NCBI GenBank assembly: GCA_022565395.1
Contig: JAIUMV010000020.1
Location: 1 to 62,850, forward strand
DNA length: 62,850 nt
From: Marinobacter sp.
Lineage (GTDB): Bacteria > Pseudomonadota > Gammaproteobacteria > Pseudomonadales > Oleiphilaceae
Reading direction: 5' to 3'
In this document: one piece after another, positions 8,585 to 17,518 of the stretch
How positions within the stretch are numbered: position 1 is the stretch's first letter
How the letters are laid out: the number at the start of each line of letters is the position of its first letter
The notes under the pieces: generated by a model
Told to the model about the DNA's origin: nothing
What the model saw: the letters and a program-made list of their open reading frames with translations, nothing else
Databases searched by the model: none
Translations under genes and position numbers: made by a program

Positions 8585-9445
8585 ATGAAAAAACTCATCG
8601 CCTCATCTTTGATCGCCATCACCGCAGCTTGGTCTGGAGTAACCTACGCGGGCGCTTCCGAGTGTCCGTCAACACTGCGCTTTGCCGATACCGGCATTGA
8701 AGGCATGGAGGAGATGGTTCGTACCTATGGTCAGTTCCAGCAACAGCTGACTGACATTCTCGGCATCGACGTACGCTTTTTTCCCGTTAGCGACCGTACT
8801 GCCACCGTAAACGCTCTGCAGTTCAGCCAGGTCGACATGATTCTGGCCGGCCCCTCTGAATACGCAATCATGCGTGCCCGCCAGAACGTGAAGAAAATGA
8901 TTGGCATCGAACGTGCCCACTACGGCACGGCCTTCGTCGTGCATGCCGACAGCGGCATCTACAGTCTGGAAGATCTGCGCGGAAAACGGGTTGCCCTGAA
9001 GGACCCCGGTTCAACCACCGGACACATCATTCCTACCCTGATGATGACCCAGGCGGGACTCAATGTAGACCGTGACCTGCGCGCCCTGCTGCTGGACGGA
9101 GCTCGTTTCGAGGCCCTGATCAACCGCGATGTACACGCCATGGGTAGTGGCGTCAGGGACGTTGACCGCCTCAAGCAACGGGACCCGAACGGCCAATACC
9201 GCGTTATTGCTGAAAGCGACACCATGCCCCGGGATATTTTTGTTGCCCGTGGTGGCATCAGCGATGGCTGCGTTGCTTACGTCAGCGAGCGCATGATGGC
9301 CCATGCCGACGAGTTGATGGATTCCATCCTTGGGCCAGGCGAGCGCAAAAAGTACATCGGCTCTCGCTTTGTCAATGATCTCACCGAAGAAGAGTATGAC
9401 TTGATCACGGAAGCCTATGCCCTGGTGGGTATGCCGCTGAACTGA
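8585..9445 (+). CDS. phnD: Phosphonate/phosphite-type ABC transporter binding protein
   Basis: A 286-residue periplasmic solute-binding protein of the PhnD family. The signal peptide covers residues 1-22 (cleavage after TYA). Family features include the LRFADTGIEG start of the mature domain, the SDRTATVNALQFSQVDMILAGPSEY region and LRGKRVALKDPGSTTGHIIP near the ligand pocket. It should capture phosphonate, phosphite or a related oxyanion and deliver it to PhnCE. There are no C-P lyase or phosphite dehydrogenase genes in the window, so the substrate is open. It is the first gene of phnD-phnC-phnE, with a strong terminator after it. Confidence 0.88.
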   Translation: MKKLIASSLIAITAAWSGVTYAGASECPSTLRFADTGIEGMEEMVRTYGQFQQQLTDILGIDVRFFPVSDRTATVNALQFSQVDMILAGPSEYAIMRARQNVKKMIGIERAHYGTAFVVHADSGIYSLEDLRGKRVALKDPGSTTGHIIPTLMMTQAGLNVDRDLRALLLDGARFEALINRDVHAMGSGVRDVDRLKQRDPNGQYRVIAESDTMPRDIFVARGGISDGCVAYVSERMMAHADELMDSILGPGERKKYIGSRFVNDLTEEEYDLITEAYALVGMPLN

Positions 9446-9466
9446 CACAACCGGGTCATCGTTCTG

Positions 9467-9494
9467 CCCGGGCGCCGCCCGGGCTTTTTTTTTA
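9467..9494 (+). terminator. Strong intrinsic terminator between phnD and phnC
   Basis: Arms GCCCGGG and CCCGGGC with a 5-base loop, followed by nine T residues. It lies 22 bases after the phnD stop and only 15 bases before the phnC start. It should let the binding protein be made in excess of the ATPase and permease by partial readthrough. Confidence 0.85.
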
Positions 9495-9508
9495 GAGGAG
9501 ACAAAGCG

Positions 9509-10315
9509 ATGTCTGCCATCAAAGTGGAACAGCTTCACAAGCGGTTCGGCGACGTACATGTGCTGCGCGGCCTGAGCTTCGACGTTCAGCCGGGCGAAGG
9601 TGTGGTACTGCTGGGCGCAAACGGTTGCGGCAAATCAACCATGATGCGCTGCCTCAATGGCCTGACACCGGTCAGCGACGGCAAAGTTTGGGTCAATGAT
9701 CAGTGCGTGCAAACAGCATCCCGACGTGAGGTCAAGCGCATCCGGCAGCAGGTGGGCGTCGTGTTCCAACGTTTTAACCTGGTGGGCAACTTGTCCGTCT
9801 TCCAGAACGTGCTCTATGGCGCCCTTGGCCGCCAGCGCTGGGGCATTCTGGGCGCCATGGCACCGCTGGCCAGTGCCGAAGAGCGCGACAAGGCCATGGC
9901 CTGCCTGGAGCGGGTGCGCCTGGCGGATAAAGCTGCGCAGCGAGCGGAGGAACTCTCCGGTGGACAGCAGCAGCGTGTGGCCATAGCCCGCATGCTGATG
10001 CAGGAACCGGAAATCGTACTGGCCGACGAACCCATCGCCAGCCTGGACCCCAAGTCTGGACGGGAAGTGATGGAACTGCTGTGGGACGTAGTTCGGGAGC
10101 GTGGCCTCACGGTCATCTGCACCCTGCATCAACTGGATGTTGCGCTGGAATACGGTGAGCGTTTCATCGGCATGAAGGCAGGCCATATCGAAATTGACGC
10201 GCCTCGGCAGGCGGTAGACAAAGCACTTTTGCATGGCCTCTACCAGGGTCAGGTACGAGTTGATGGCCAAACCGTCTCAGAACCGCAAGAAACACACGAC
10301 CTTGCGCCGGCGTAA
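9509..10315 (+). CDS. phnC: Phosphonate/phosphite-type ABC transporter ATPase
   Basis: A 268-residue cytoplasmic ATPase that powers uptake through PhnE. Walker A is GANGCGKST (36-44), the ABC signature is LSGGQ (149-153), and Walker B is IVLADE (about 169-174) followed by SLDP. The insert between Walker A and signature (GALGRQRWGILGAM) is typical of PhnC. GAGGAG directly after the terminator T-run gives the start. Expression may depend on readthrough or an internal promoter. The permease gene follows after 12 bp. Confidence 0.92.
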   Translation: MSAIKVEQLHKRFGDVHVLRGLSFDVQPGEGVVLLGANGCGKSTMMRCLNGLTPVSDGKVWVNDQCVQTASRREVKRIRQQVGVVFQRFNLVGNLSVFQNVLYGALGRQRWGILGAMAPLASAEERDKAMACLERVRLADKAAQRAEELSGGQQQRVAIARMLMQEPEIVLADEPIASLDPKSGREVMELLWDVVRERGLTVICTLHQLDVALEYGERFIGMKAGHIEIDAPRQAVDKALLHGLYQGQVRVDGQTVSEPQETHDLAPA

Positions 10316-10327
10316 CGGAGAACTGTT

Positions 10328-11131
10328 ATGAATGCATCACAACGCGCAGCAATGGCCGCCCCCGCCAGGCTGACTTCACCCTCGGTCTTTACCTGGGTAA
10401 TCCTGGTTGGCTTTGCCGCCTTTTTCATTCAGGGGTTCATTTCCGCCGAAGTCACCATGGGCCGCCTGGTTCAGGGCACCGGTAACCTCGGAAGCTTCTT
10501 TGCCCAATCCTTTCCACCCGACACCAGCCGGATGGTACCCATCATGCGAGCCATGTGGGAAACCCTTAACATGGCCATCGTTGGCGTTACTTTCGGCGTA
10601 TTGCTGAGCATTCCCTTCGCCTTGCTGTGTTCATCCAACACCTCCCCCAACCGACTGGTGCGAGGTATCAGCCGGATGATTGTCGCCACCCTGCGTACCG
10701 TGCCGGACCTGGTTTGGGCGCTGATATTCGTCGTAGCGGTGGGGCTTGGCCCGCTGGCGGGCATCCTTGCCATCATCGTTGACACCATCGGGTTCTGTGC
10801 CCGCTTTTTCTCCGAGCGTATCGAGGAGATCAAACCCGGTCCTTCGGAGGCGCTAGCCTCAACCGGCGCGGGTCGGTTATCAGTGATCTTCGGCGCCATA
10901 CTGCCTGAATCCACGGCCTCAATGACCGCCACCAGTCTGTACAGTGTGGAGAAAGCCATCCGCTCTGCCGTGGTACTGGGGCTGGTGGGCGCAGGGGGTA
11001 TTGGCGTAGAGCTGTCGACCTCTATGCGGATGTTCCGCTTTGATCAGGCCCTGACCATCATCCTGGTCATTCTGGTGGTAGTCATCGCGTGTGAGCAGGT
11101 GTCATCCGCCATTCGCAAGCGTGTGATCTGA
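10328..11131 (+). CDS. phnE: Phosphonate/phosphite-type ABC transporter permease
   Basis: A 267-residue inner-membrane permease with about six hydrophobic segments. The EAA-type cytoplasmic loop that contacts the ATPase is around EIKPGPSEALASTGAGRLSV and the family block SVEKAIRSAVVLGLVGAGGIG is present near the C terminus. A GGAG precedes the ATG. It completes a PhnDCE importer. Its 3' end overlaps the convergent hydrolase gene by 30 bp, so the two transcripts are partly antisense. Confidence 0.92.
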   Translation: MNASQRAAMAAPARLTSPSVFTWVILVGFAAFFIQGFISAEVTMGRLVQGTGNLGSFFAQSFPPDTSRMVPIMRAMWETLNMAIVGVTFGVLLSIPFALLCSSNTSPNRLVRGISRMIVATLRTVPDLVWALIFVVAVGLGPLAGILAIIVDTIGFCARFFSERIEEIKPGPSEALASTGAGRLSVIFGAILPESTASMTATSLYSVEKAIRSAVVLGLVGAGGIGVELSTSMRMFRFDQALTIILVILVVVIACEQVSSAIRKRVI

Positions 11132-12025
11132 ATCCTGTACGGAGTCAGCGGCCTGGCCCGCTGACTCCTGCACGGCCTGGTCCAGCCATTGGACAACCCT
11201 GGGCCAGATCTCACGCTGCGCCGCTTTGCTGACCACCAGTCCGGTGTGGCTGTAGTCCTCAGCAAACCCGGAGGTCCGCCCCAGGATTGCAAAGGCGACC
11301 TCAGCGGACACCATATGCGCGACCAGTTGGCGACAGCCCTCAGGGGGGTCAGACTTATCACCGGCGCCGGCCAATGCAAGAACCGGCGCCCGGATCAACG
11401 CCAAAGGGTCAAAAAAGTCGCTGCGCTGCTGAGCCTGCCGAGTCCAGCGGCAAGCATCCTCCATCGCAGCACGGGGCTCATCGTCCGGCCCCAGACCGAG
11501 ACGCCGGGACGGGAAGCGCCCCAGTACACCCGCAATACCGTTCAGCAAGTAACTGATAGGCGGCCGCATACTGGCAAGCCCCCGTTCACACTGGGCGGCG
11601 AACAGGACCAGCGCTGCCACCTGGTCCCGTTCCAGCGTTTCCGCCACCGCCCTGGCCAGTACGACACCGCCGAAGGAATGCCCCATCCATACCGCCGGAC
11701 GCCGCTCCTGGTCCTGCACCCAGCGCTGCACCATGGGCAGGTCCAGTGTCAGCAATTCGTCATAGCCCGCGCGGCCCCTCGACTGCACCCTCATCGGACC
11801 AATACCGCGGCGATCAATCAGATAACAGGTAAAGCCCTGCCCGGCCAGATAGGCCGCCAATCCAACCTGGCGGGATGACAGCCAGAACTGATGCCCACAA
11901 AACATGCCCGCCAACATCAGTACCGGCGGACCGCTGGCATTGCCACAAGCACTGGTCAGGCGGGTGACCTGAACCTGACCGCCATCTGGCGCTGTCAGTA
12001 TGTGCACTGTGTGTTCCAGCCCCAT
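11102..12025 (-). CDS. Alpha/beta-fold hydrolase
   Basis: A 307-residue soluble hydrolase. The nucleophile elbow is GHSFGG (115-120, Ser117). A likely acid lies at AGDKSDPP (Asp223 or Asp226) and the histidine in DYSHTGLV (His260). The start of the fold (VLMLAGMFCGHQFW) and the LIDRRGIGPM strand resemble esterase/lipase-like or lysophospholipase-like proteins. No signal peptide is seen. It is on the same strand as the lipase and its foldase, about 70 bp downstream of the foldase stop, so it may handle products of lipid hydrolysis; that is inference. GAGG precedes the ATG. Confidence 0.85.
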   Translation of the reverse strand: MGLEHTVHILTAPDGGQVQVTRLTSACGNASGPPVLMLAGMFCGHQFWLSSRQVGLAAYLAGQGFTCYLIDRRGIGPMRVQSRGRAGYDELLTLDLPMVQRWVQDQERRPAVWMGHSFGGVVLARAVAETLERDQVAALVLFAAQCERGLASMRPPISYLLNGIAGVLGRFPSRRLGLGPDDEPRAAMEDACRWTRQAQQRSDFFDPLALIRAPVLALAGAGDKSDPPEGCRQLVAHMVSAEVAFAILGRTSGFAEDYSHTGLVVSKAAQREIWPRVVQWLDQAVQESAGQAADSVQDSDHTLANGG

Positions 12026-12094
12026 CTCGCCTCACCCGGTTGTTTGTTCGCCCATACTCTACGCCAATTCAACAACCGGTGTCATACCGCGCCG

Positions 12095-13069
12095 TCACCA
12101 GCCCAACAGTACTCGCGCGCGCCGCTGTTCCTGGGGCGAAAACTCGGCGGCCAGCAACTCATGCAACGCCTGCTGGTAGGCATCGGGCGCCAGCCCTGCC
12201 GATGCCAGATGCTGCCGGGCCGCCTGCGCCGCCTCCAGGCGCTGGTTCCACTGCTGTTGCCTGCGGTCATGCGCTTCCAGCGCTCCAGTCACCTCAGGCC
12301 CCAGGCGCCGCAAACGCTCAGCCCGCAGTGCCTCTGGGGGCAAATCATTCCGGGAAAGGCGGAGGGCTTCCGTCAATTGTCCGGGCCAATGCTCAGGTAC
12401 GGGATAAGGACGGCCAGGTTCAGCCAGCCGTTGCAACACATCGGCGGCATGGGCTTCGTCCTCAGCGAAGAATGCATGATGCGCTTCCGCCCCCAGGTAT
12501 TGACGCCGTAATGCACTGAGTGCCCGTTGCTGCTGTTCCAGCGCCACCAAGTCCAGACTGGTGCCTGCCGCTATGGGTTGCTGGTGGGTTTCCAGCTCCT
12601 GCACCGCGAGCCGGTAACCCAGATAACGCTGCAATAAATCAGTCGCTTCCGCGAGGGCGGGCTGTTGCAATTGCAATTCCAGCTGCTGCAGGATCAGGCG
12701 GTAGATATCCTCCACCGTCACCTCGTGCAGCCCGCTGAGATAGAACTCGAACAGATCGTACAGGGTCATGCTGATGACCAAGTGGCCATCGGTATCCGTA
12801 CTCAGGACAAAGGTCGGCTCGATATCCGCCAGAGACGGAGGCACCTGAGGCGCAGGCAGTTCAGATGCCACAGCCACTGAGTTGCTGGCAACCATCGCCA
12901 GCCGCTGGCGTACATCTGCCAGGGCTGCCGATTCGGATGGCACCGCGTCCGCTGTATGTGACGGCGCTGTACCCCCAGGTCCCAGCAAGGCAAAACTCAA
13001 CAGCAGAACCAGCACCAACAGCACCAATAGCCACACCAGCAACCAGCGGGGGGATACGGTCCGGGTCAT
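12095..13069 (-). CDS. lifO: Lipase-specific foldase (lipase chaperone)
   Basis: A 324-residue inner-membrane-anchored steric chaperone that folds the partner lipase in the periplasm before type II secretion. An N-terminal membrane anchor covers residues 9-29, followed by a Pro/Ala-rich linker and a mainly helical Gln/Leu-rich body, as in Pseudomonas and Burkholderia foldases. The family signature RxxFDY(F/C)L(S/T)A appears here as YDLFEFYLSG (about 104-113): the Arg is replaced by Tyr and Asp by Glu. It begins 9 bp after the lipase stop and has AGGGGG before the ATG, so it is cotranscribed with the lipase. Confidence 0.85.
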   Translation of the reverse strand: MTRTVSPRWLLVWLLVLLVLVLLLSFALLGPGGTAPSHTADAVPSESAALADVRQRLAMVASNSVAVASELPAPQVPPSLADIEPTFVLSTDTDGHLVISMTLYDLFEFYLSGLHEVTVEDIYRLILQQLELQLQQPALAEATDLLQRYLGYRLAVQELETHQQPIAAGTSLDLVALEQQQRALSALRRQYLGAEAHHAFFAEDEAHAADVLQRLAEPGRPYPVPEHWPGQLTEALRLSRNDLPPEALRAERLRRLGPEVTGALEAHDRRQQQWNQRLEAAQAARQHLASAGLAPDAYQQALHELLAAEFSPQEQRRARVLLGW

Positions 13070-13078
13070 AGCGCCCCC

Positions 13079-14050
13079 TTACAGACCGGCCTGCCGCAGC
13101 CGTTTGGCGTGATTGACAAACAGGGTCTTGGGATTTGTTTCAAACCAGGACACCAGACCCAGCAACTGGTTATTGAGGTCAATGTGATTCATCCGATACC
13201 GGTCACTGATCACACGGCCAAAGCGGCTGGCACAGGCACCGGTGATACCGTCGTTGGGCTCACCTTTGAAGGTCAGACCGGTGATGGCAAACAGATAATC
13301 AGAAGGGTCCAGCAAGTGGGTTACCTGACGATTACCCGCCCAGGAATAGAAACGCACCGGATGACCGTCAATGACCACCTGCTCCGGCCCCTGGCCACAG
13401 GGGCGATCTGGCAGCCCGGCCGGGAAAGCAGCGTTGAAGCGGGCCGCCCCTTCCTGGTTGAACTCGTGCAGCATGCCGTAGATATCCGAGGGGTCACGGG
13501 GGTTGCCGCTGGCCAGCAGGTTGACCAGGTTGCCCACTGCATTGGCCAAGGTTTCAAAACCACGACCTGCCAGGGAGCCCTGGGGCGCAGCACCGGTGAT
13601 CACATCCGCAACCGGTGAACCGGTGTGGGGGGTGCCAATAGTGGTGATGGAGGCGACCAGCTCAGGCGCCGCATACATCACGAAGCGTGCGGTTACCCCG
13701 CCCTGGCTATGGCCGATCAGATTAAAGCGCTGGATCTCTACCCCTCGTTTAGCAAGAGCGCTGGCCTGCACGGCTTCAAGAAAGTCCAGCAACTGGGCAC
13801 CCCGCTCAGCCGAACTGGCAAAGGCATTGATGGGAGCCACATACACCTCGACGCCCTGACGCTCCAGCGCACGAGGAATCTGATACCAGTAGTCAAAGGG
13901 ACCGACACTGTCGAAGGCAAAGATACCCGGTACCAGAACCACCGGATACCGCGTTGACGCCTGTGACGTTGACTGCACCAACACCAGCAGGCAAGTAAAA
14001 AGCAGAATACAGGCTGCCCGCAAAGACAGCAGGGAATGACGCATCGTCAT
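13079..14050 (-). CDS. lipA: Secreted triacylglycerol lipase (family I)
   Basis: A 323-residue extracellular lipase. The signal peptide covers about residues 1-31 (cleavage near SQA-S). The active-site Ser115 is in GHSQGG, with Asp267 in PNDGIT and His289 in YRMNHIDL. Cys218 and Cys273 can form the single disulfide of the Pseudomonas/Burkholderia foldase-dependent lipases. It starts with the usual RYPVVLVPGI beta-strand. GAGG lies 8 bases before the first ATG. It is followed by its foldase in the same operon and is divergent from an AraC-type regulator. Confidence 0.93.
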   Translation of the reverse strand: MTMRHSLLSLRAACILLFTCLLVLVQSTSQASTRYPVVLVPGIFAFDSVGPFDYWYQIPRALERQGVEVYVAPINAFASSAERGAQLLDFLEAVQASALAKRGVEIQRFNLIGHSQGGVTARFVMYAAPELVASITTIGTPHTGSPVADVITGAAPQGSLAGRGFETLANAVGNLVNLLASGNPRDPSDIYGMLHEFNQEGAARFNAAFPAGLPDRPCGQGPEQVVIDGHPVRFYSWAGNRQVTHLLDPSDYLFAITGLTFKGEPNDGITGACASRFGRVISDRYRMNHIDLNNQLLGLVSWFETNPKTLFVNHAKRLRQAGL

Positions 14051-14111
14051 AGTAGATCCTCATTTGTTGTTTTTGGAAGGATACGCAGGCACAGAGTACG
14101 AACCGACAAAG

Positions 14112-14127
14112 TTGTACGCTTGTACAA
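14112..14127. promoter_or_regulatory. Palindrome between lipase and araC genes, operator candidate
   Basis: A perfect 6-4-6 palindrome (TTGTAC-gctt-GTACAA) lies 62 bases upstream of the lipase start and 116 bases upstream of the regulator start. The position fits an operator serving either divergent gene; the binding protein is unknown. Confidence 0.4.
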
Positions 14128-14242
14128 ACTGAGGATTGAAGGGATGCTGTTCACAAATGGTTCACGCATCAGGAGGCAAACCCGTTTGTCAGCCCTATAC
14201 TGGGCGCCAGCAAGGAAACCATCCAACAAAGAGAACAATGAG

Positions 14243-15046
14243 ATGGATGCAAGCCCGAGACTGTTGCTGTCCGATCTGCGCACAGTGTTTATTGGTGTGC
14301 CGCCCGCTGGCACCCGCCTGCAAGCGCCGGCAGCCACCTTGATCCTCGCCCTGGAAGGCAGCGTTGCCCAAGGCCAGGGCTGTTGGCTGCTGCCACCGCA
14401 ATCCCTGCTGGCGCAACCGCCGGCCGCTGGCCCTTTACTGGTATGTTTTCTGGATGTCATGGGCGTAGATTTGGCCTTGCTGAAACCACAATTTGTCCAT
14501 CAGGACAGCACTGGCTGGAGCCACTGGCCGGCCGTCGAGCCCTTGCGGGCATCCGCTCGCCATTGGCTGGAGGCCCCGGTGCCCGCCAGCCGCCTGTTTA
14601 CAGAACTGGATGTCCATCTGACCCCGGCCAGCGCGGCGCCTCATGATCTGCGCCTGGATGACCGGGTGGTTCATGTGGTCGAGCGGATCAAAGAAGATAT
14701 CAGCCTCAATCTGTCCCTCGCCCACCTGGCGCAGTCTGTCGGCCTCTCTGAGGCCCACCTGGCCCACTGCTTTCGGGAACAGACCGGGGTGGCCATTCGC
14801 CGCTACCGGTTGTGGCACCGCCTTTACCACACCGCCGTCGCTATCCAGCAAGGTCAGACACTGACCCACGCTGCCCAGGATGCGGGATTCAATGATTCGG
14901 CCCATTTCAGCCATACCTTCCAGCGCTTTTTTGGCTTCCCCCCTTCCAGCCTCTTCACGCCGCAAGGCGGTTTACAGATTGAAGTCCTGCAAAGCCCCTA
15001 TACCCGCCCCCTTTCAATGCAGCCCGGCAAAAACGCACCACAATAG
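14243..15046 (+). CDS. AraC-family transcriptional regulator next to lipase
   Basis: A 267-residue regulator with an unclassified N-terminal sensor domain and a C-terminal AraC double helix-turn-helix (about 155-250). First-helix region: LSLAHLAQSVGLSEAHLAHC. Second: LTHAAQDAGFNDSAHFSHTF followed by the family's FGFPPSS. The frame is open 69 codons further upstream, across the palindrome, but the ATG at 14243 gives the normal family length. It is divergent from lipA-lifO and probably controls it; that is inference from position. Fatty acids or glycerides would be sensible ligands. Confidence 0.85.
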   Translation: MDASPRLLLSDLRTVFIGVPPAGTRLQAPAATLILALEGSVAQGQGCWLLPPQSLLAQPPAAGPLLVCFLDVMGVDLALLKPQFVHQDSTGWSHWPAVEPLRASARHWLEAPVPASRLFTELDVHLTPASAAPHDLRLDDRVVHVVERIKEDISLNLSLAHLAQSVGLSEAHLAHCFREQTGVAIRRYRLWHRLYHTAVAIQQGQTLTHAAQDAGFNDSAHFSHTFQRFFGFPPSSLFTPQGGLQIEVLQSPYTRPLSMQPGKNAPQ

Positions 15047-15200
15047 CGCGCACCGCCTGTAACCAACGGCAACTTCCTGTAACGCCATGAAAAACCTCCA
15101 GAGTTTTTGGGGTTTTCAAAGCTGTCACAAGATACAGGTACGATCTTTGCTGTGTTCTCACTACTCGCCTATCTGCCTTATCCGAGAGGACCTGTTCGCT

Positions 15201-17345
15201 ATGTTAAGAAGTCATGCTATGAACCTATCCCCTCAGGAAAAACGCTGGCTGCCCTGGTTTGGCAGCACCGGCAAGCTCGCTATGGGATGGTCCTGCCTGC
15301 TCAACCGCGACACCTACGCAACCCAGGAACGCATCTTTGAGAGCATCGCCCGTACCAGGGTAAGAGCCCTTGAACAGTGGACACTCAATAAATGGGATTT
15401 CATGCAAGCCATCGCCGAACGCATGGCAAACCAGCCCCCCGCGTCGCTGAAAGGCACGCTCGCCGACGCTGCAGACCGGTTACGGGAGATATCCGAACTG
15501 TTTGTGACCGACAGCGAAGGTCAGGTGATCGCCTCCACCGCGCCGCAACGCGTCGGCCAACGAGATCTGCCAGAACGCGCCCTGCGCCAGGGGCTGGCCA
15601 AGCCACTGCTACACGGACCCTATGTGGATCCGGTTACCGAAAAACTGGGGCGCACCACCTCCCGTTTTCATGACGGCGTGACGCTGATGTTCTACCAACC
15701 TCTGGTGCTGGCAGGCCAGCAGACAGCCGCACTCTGCGCCCGGGTACCCAACGATGTCATTAGTGACCTGATACAGCGCGAGGCCGGGCACGTCTTCGAA
15801 GAATCCGGCGACAACTACATCTTCATGATCAACAGCCAGTTCGACCCCAGCATACTGCCGGGCACCGCACTGTCCCGTTCCCGCTTTGAGGATGCCACCT
15901 TCAGCCATGGCGAGAATCTCAAGCAGGGCATACAGACCGGCTTCGGTACCGTGCGTATCCGCCAGCACACGGAGTTTGAAATCCGCTTCACTGACCCGGC
16001 CACCGGTCAGTTGCACCCTGGCGTGAGAGAAACCATTCACCATGGTGAGAACTTGTTCGTGACCTATCCCGGCTACTCGGACTACCGGCACTTCCCGGTC
16101 ATCGGCAAGGGTGTGTCTTTCCAGTTGCCAGGCTCGCCAGACCAGTGGGGAATGATGTGCGAGGCCGATCTGGAAGAAGTCTATCGACGCCGCTCCATCG
16201 GCTACCAACTGCTCAGGCAGATCACCCTGATCATGTCAGCGGTATGGCTGATTACCCTGCTGATGGGACTGGGGGACTACTCGCCCCTGCTAACCCATGG
16301 TGTCGCCGCTCTGGCCACGCTGGCGGGGGGTGTGCTGATGTATCGCCTCGGCGCCCGCGCCCTGAGTGCCCGAGTGGCCCGCATGGCCGAAGTCATCCGC
16401 GACATTGCTGAAGGGGGCGGCAACCTGAGCCAGCGCCTGGACGTGAGTGCTATGCGTCGGGACGAAACCGGTGATCTGGCCCGCTGGATCAACAGCTTCA
16501 TCGACAGTCTGGATGGCATGGTGGGTCAGACCCTGGCGCTGGCCGAAAATGGCCAGCTGGCCAGTGAGCGCATGGTCAACCAAAGCCGCCAGTCACTGGA
16601 GGAAATTCAACGCTTCACCCGTGCGATCGAACAGATGCTGAGTGGCGCGCAACAACAGGCAAACGAAATTGACCGGGCCGCCGAAACCGCAGAGCAGATG
16701 CGCCTGGGCATGGATGACGTGGTGGCACGAGCGCGCCAACAGATGCAGCAGGTCAGCGTGGAAACCCAGCGTATTCGTGACGTCATCACCCAATCCGCCG
16801 ACGGCATCCGGACCGCCAACGCCAGCACCCAGGAAATTGCCCAGGCAGCCGCCGTTATCAACGACATCGCCGCGCAAACCAACCTGCTGGCGCTCAACGC
16901 CGCCATCGAGGCAGCTCGCGCCGGCGACCACGGCCGGGGATTCGCCGTAGTGGCCGATGAAGTCAGACGGCTAGCGGTAAGAACCACTGAAGCCACTCAG
17001 GAGATTGGCGACCGCCTGGCCAGGGTACAACAGGACACCCAAACCGCCGTGACCACCATGGAACAAGGCATGACGGACATGGAGGAAAGTCTGCTTGCGG
17101 CCGAGCATGCCGCCAGTGACAACGCCGAGCTGCAGGCCATGATCGAGACCATGCTGGACGCCATCACATCTATCGGTCAGACCAATGAAGCCCAGAGCGA
17201 TCACACCCGCTACGTTGCAGACTCCAGCCGGGGCATGAACCAACTGGTGGAAGCGCTGGGAAGCAGCGCCGAGCAAAGTCACAACGCTGCCGTGAAACTC
17301 AAGCGCCTCACTGGTCAGTTCCAGGTCAGCGCAGCCTCGCGATAG
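15201..17345 (+). CDS. Methyl-accepting chemotaxis protein, atypical topology
   Basis: A 714-residue chemoreceptor. The C-terminal signalling hairpin carries the conserved tip ([20 protein letters not shown], about 556-575). Two adjacent membrane segments lie at about 336-355 and 363-385, followed by a HAMP-like region ([15 protein letters not shown]). The ~330 residues before them form a sensor domain (with [13 protein letters not shown] and [11 protein letters not shown], Cache/PDC-like phrases). No convincing membrane segment is seen at the N terminus, so the sensor may lie in the cytoplasm, as in Aer. AGAGGA is 10 bases before the ATG at 15201; an open frame extends 38 codons upstream. 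Ligand unknown. Confidence 0.88.
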   Translation: MLRSHAMNLSPQEKRWLPWFGSTGKLAMGWSCLLNRDTYATQERIFESIARTRVRALEQWTLNKWDFMQAIAERMANQPPASLKGTLADAADRLREISELFVTDSEGQVIASTAPQRVGQRDLPERALRQGLAKPLLHGPYVDPVTEKLGRTTSRFHDGVTLMFYQPLVLAGQQTAALCARVPNDVISDLIQREAGHVFEESGDNYIFMINSQFDPSILPGTALSRSRFEDATFSHGENLKQGIQTGFGTVRIRQHTEFEIRFTDPATGQLHPGVRETIHHGENLFVTYPGYSDYRHFPVIGKGVSFQLPGSPDQWGMMCEADLEEVYRRRSIGYQLLRQITLIMSAVWLITLLMGLGDYSPLLTHGVAALATLAGGVLMYRLGARALSARVARMAEVIRDIAEGGGNLSQRLDVSAMRRDETGDLARWINSFIDSLDGMVGQTLALAENGQLASERMVNQSRQSLEEIQRFTRAIEQMLSGAQQQANEIDRAAETAEQMRLGMDDVVARARQQMQQVSVETQRIRDVITQSADGIRTANASTQEIAQAAAVINDIAAQTNLLALNAAIEAARAGDHGRGFAVVADEVRRLAVRTTEATQEIGDRLARVQQDTQTAVTTMEQGMTDMEESLLAAEHAASDNAELQAMIETMLDAITSIGQTNEAQSDHTRYVADSSRGMNQLVEALGSSAEQSHNAAVKLKRLTGQFQVSAASR

Positions 17346-17346
17346 G

Positions 17347-17364
17347 TTGCACCTATGGGTGCAA
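17347..17364. repeat. Inverted repeat just after the chemoreceptor stop
   Basis: Arms TTGCACC and GGTGCAA with a 4-base centre start two bases after the stop codon. There is no T-run. The GGGTGC/GCACCC core recurs in the inverted repeat downstream of the cfa promoter, so it may be a binding site rather than a terminator. Confidence 0.5.
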
Positions 17365-17380
17365 TTAACCAGAGGCCAAA

Positions 17381-17408
17381 GTGACAAATGCTGTTCATTT
17401 TCTATACT
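17381..17408 (+). promoter_or_regulatory. Putative sigma-70 promoter of cfa
   Basis: GTGACA (17381-17386) and TATACT (17403-17408) are separated by 16 bases. Each is one mismatch from the consensus hexamer. It lies about 110 bases upstream of cfa. Confidence 0.5.
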
Positions 17409-17412
17409 GACA

Positions 17413-17438
17413 CTTGGGTGCCGCGAGTTGCACCCAAG
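17413..17438. promoter_or_regulatory. Inverted repeat just downstream of the cfa -10 box
   Basis: Nine-base arms CTTGGGTGC and GCACCCAAG around an 8-base centre start 5 bases after the -10 hexamer, covering the likely start of transcription. The position fits a repressor operator or a leader hairpin. The arms share their core with the repeat at 17347-17364. Confidence 0.45.
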
Positions 17439-17518
17439 GTCGCGTCAGTCTCAGTCTGCGTTCGGGATAGTTGGAGGCGCTGTTTCCAGACATCGATGAG
17501 CAAAGGGAGTAATCAGGC

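Noticed and set aside
14036-14242. N-terminal extension of the AraC regulator to 14036
   Set aside because: It would run through the palindrome and has no family similarity; the ATG at 14243 gives the usual length.
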